Of a DNA stretch of 5,965 nucleotides, positions 5,624 through 5,965 are shown one piece after another. Position 1 is the first letter of the stretch, and each line of letters opens with the position of its first letter. The position numbers were made by a program, and so were the translations under genes. The notes below the pieces were generated by a model. The model ran no database searches. It was not told the origin of the DNA and saw only the letters and a program-made list of their open reading frames with translations. The DNA lies in assembly GCA_014729955.1 (NCBI GenBank), contig WJJA01000522.1:1-5965 (forward strand), written 5' to 3'. The stretch comes from a bacterium. GTDB lineage: Bacteria; Electryoneota; Electryoneia; Electryoneales; Electryoneaceae.

Positions 5624-5965
5624 GATCGGCCGCGGCTACCTGTTGCTGGTAGGAATCGCGGCATCGGACACGGACTTCGAACTGGAGTGGATGGCGAACA
5701 AGGTCGCCGGTTTGCGTCTGTTCGAGGATGACGACGGCAAAATGAATCGCTCGCTCGAAGAGGTCGGCGGGTCCATTCTCTCGGTTTCTCAGTTCACCCT
5801 CTACGGCGATGCACGCAAGGGACGTCGCCCCTCCTTTACCCGTGCCGCGCCGCCGGAGATCGCAGAACCGCTGTGCGCACGTTTTGCCGAGATGTTGCGG
5901 GACAAGGGTTTCACCGTGGAAGAAGGCGAGTTCGGCGCGATGATGCAGGTCGGACTGATCAATGA
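5559..5965 (+). CDS. dtd: D-aminoacyl-tRNA deacylase (3'-truncated by window edge)
   Basis: The 135 visible residues match the bacterial DTD family almost from end to end: MRVLLQRVGEATVTV at the start, LRLFEDDDGKMN (52-63), VSQFTLYGDARKGRRPSF (76-93) with the active-site S77-Q78-F79-T80, AAPPE (96-100) and FGAMMQVGLIN (125-135). DTD is a cytoplasmic homodimer that hydrolyses D-amino acids from tRNA and also clears glycine mischarged on tRNA-Ala. The usual SQFTLYAD reads SQFTLYGD here. The frame stays open to the edge; family proteins are about 145-150 residues, so roughly 10-15 are missing, including the NxGPxT motif, whose first Asn is the last codon seen. The ATG at 5559 is required by the conserved MR-x3-QRV start even though it lies 65 bases inside dnaE in another frame. 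It is likely the second gene of a dnaE-dtd transcript. Confidence 0.96.
   Translation, partial: MRVLLQRVGEATVTVGATEIARIGRGYLLLVGIAASDTDFELEWMANKVAGLRLFEDDDGKMNRSLEEVGGSILSVSQFTLYGDARKGRRPSFTRAAPPEIAEPLCARFAEMLRDKGFTVEEGEFGAMMQVGLIN

Overview
The window is a moderately GC-rich piece of a bacterial chromosome with a housekeeping core (dnaE and dtd), an FMN-dependent oxidoreductase and an unidentified acidic repeat protein. No phage, plasmid, insertion sequence, CRISPR, tRNA or rRNA signal was seen. The Shine-Dalgarno sites are ordinary (AAGGAG, GGAAGG). The phylum cannot be fixed from this sequence. The DnaE is of the type with an intact PHP domain and a C-terminal OB fold, and the repeat protein feels like lineages of the Bacteroidota/FCB group, but that last point is an impression, not evidence.

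Layout: (1) 2-907, plus strand, the 3' part of a gene open at the left edge, encoding an acidic protein built of alternating beta-rich repeats; its last codons lie in a 22-bp tandem duplication, followed by a clear intrinsic terminator at 954-987. (2) 908-1110, a short convergent intergenic stretch with that terminator and a second GC-rich inverted repeat. (3) 1111-1734, minus strand, a SagB-type nitroreductase of 207 residues. (4) 1735-2104, a 370-bp divergent intergenic region with a strongly A+T-rich core (17 G+C in 60 bases at 1921-1980), several inverted repeats and a possible folded leader in front of dnaE. (5) 2105-5623, plus strand, a complete DNA polymerase III alpha subunit of 1172 residues. 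(6) 5559 to the right edge, dtd (D-aminoacyl-tRNA deacylase), starting 65 bases inside the dnaE reading frame and cut off shortly before its C-terminus.

How the genes relate: dnaE and dtd are co-directional and overlap, so they are almost certainly co-transcribed and may be translationally coupled. One product copies the chromosome and the other clears D-amino acids from tRNA; the pairing reads as a compact housekeeping operon, not a functional complex. The nitroreductase is transcribed divergently from dnaE and stands alone here: no SagC or SagD cyclodehydratase or precursor peptide is in the window. The repeat protein is insulated by its terminator and belongs to whatever lies to the left.

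The points most worth a second look are the repeat architecture of the first protein, the out-of-frame dnaE/dtd overlap that appears to have created the Gly/Asn/Arg tail of DnaE, the potential three-stem leader before dnaE, and the full set of PHP metal ligands implying built-in proofreading. I found no convincing sign of a new multi-gene system.
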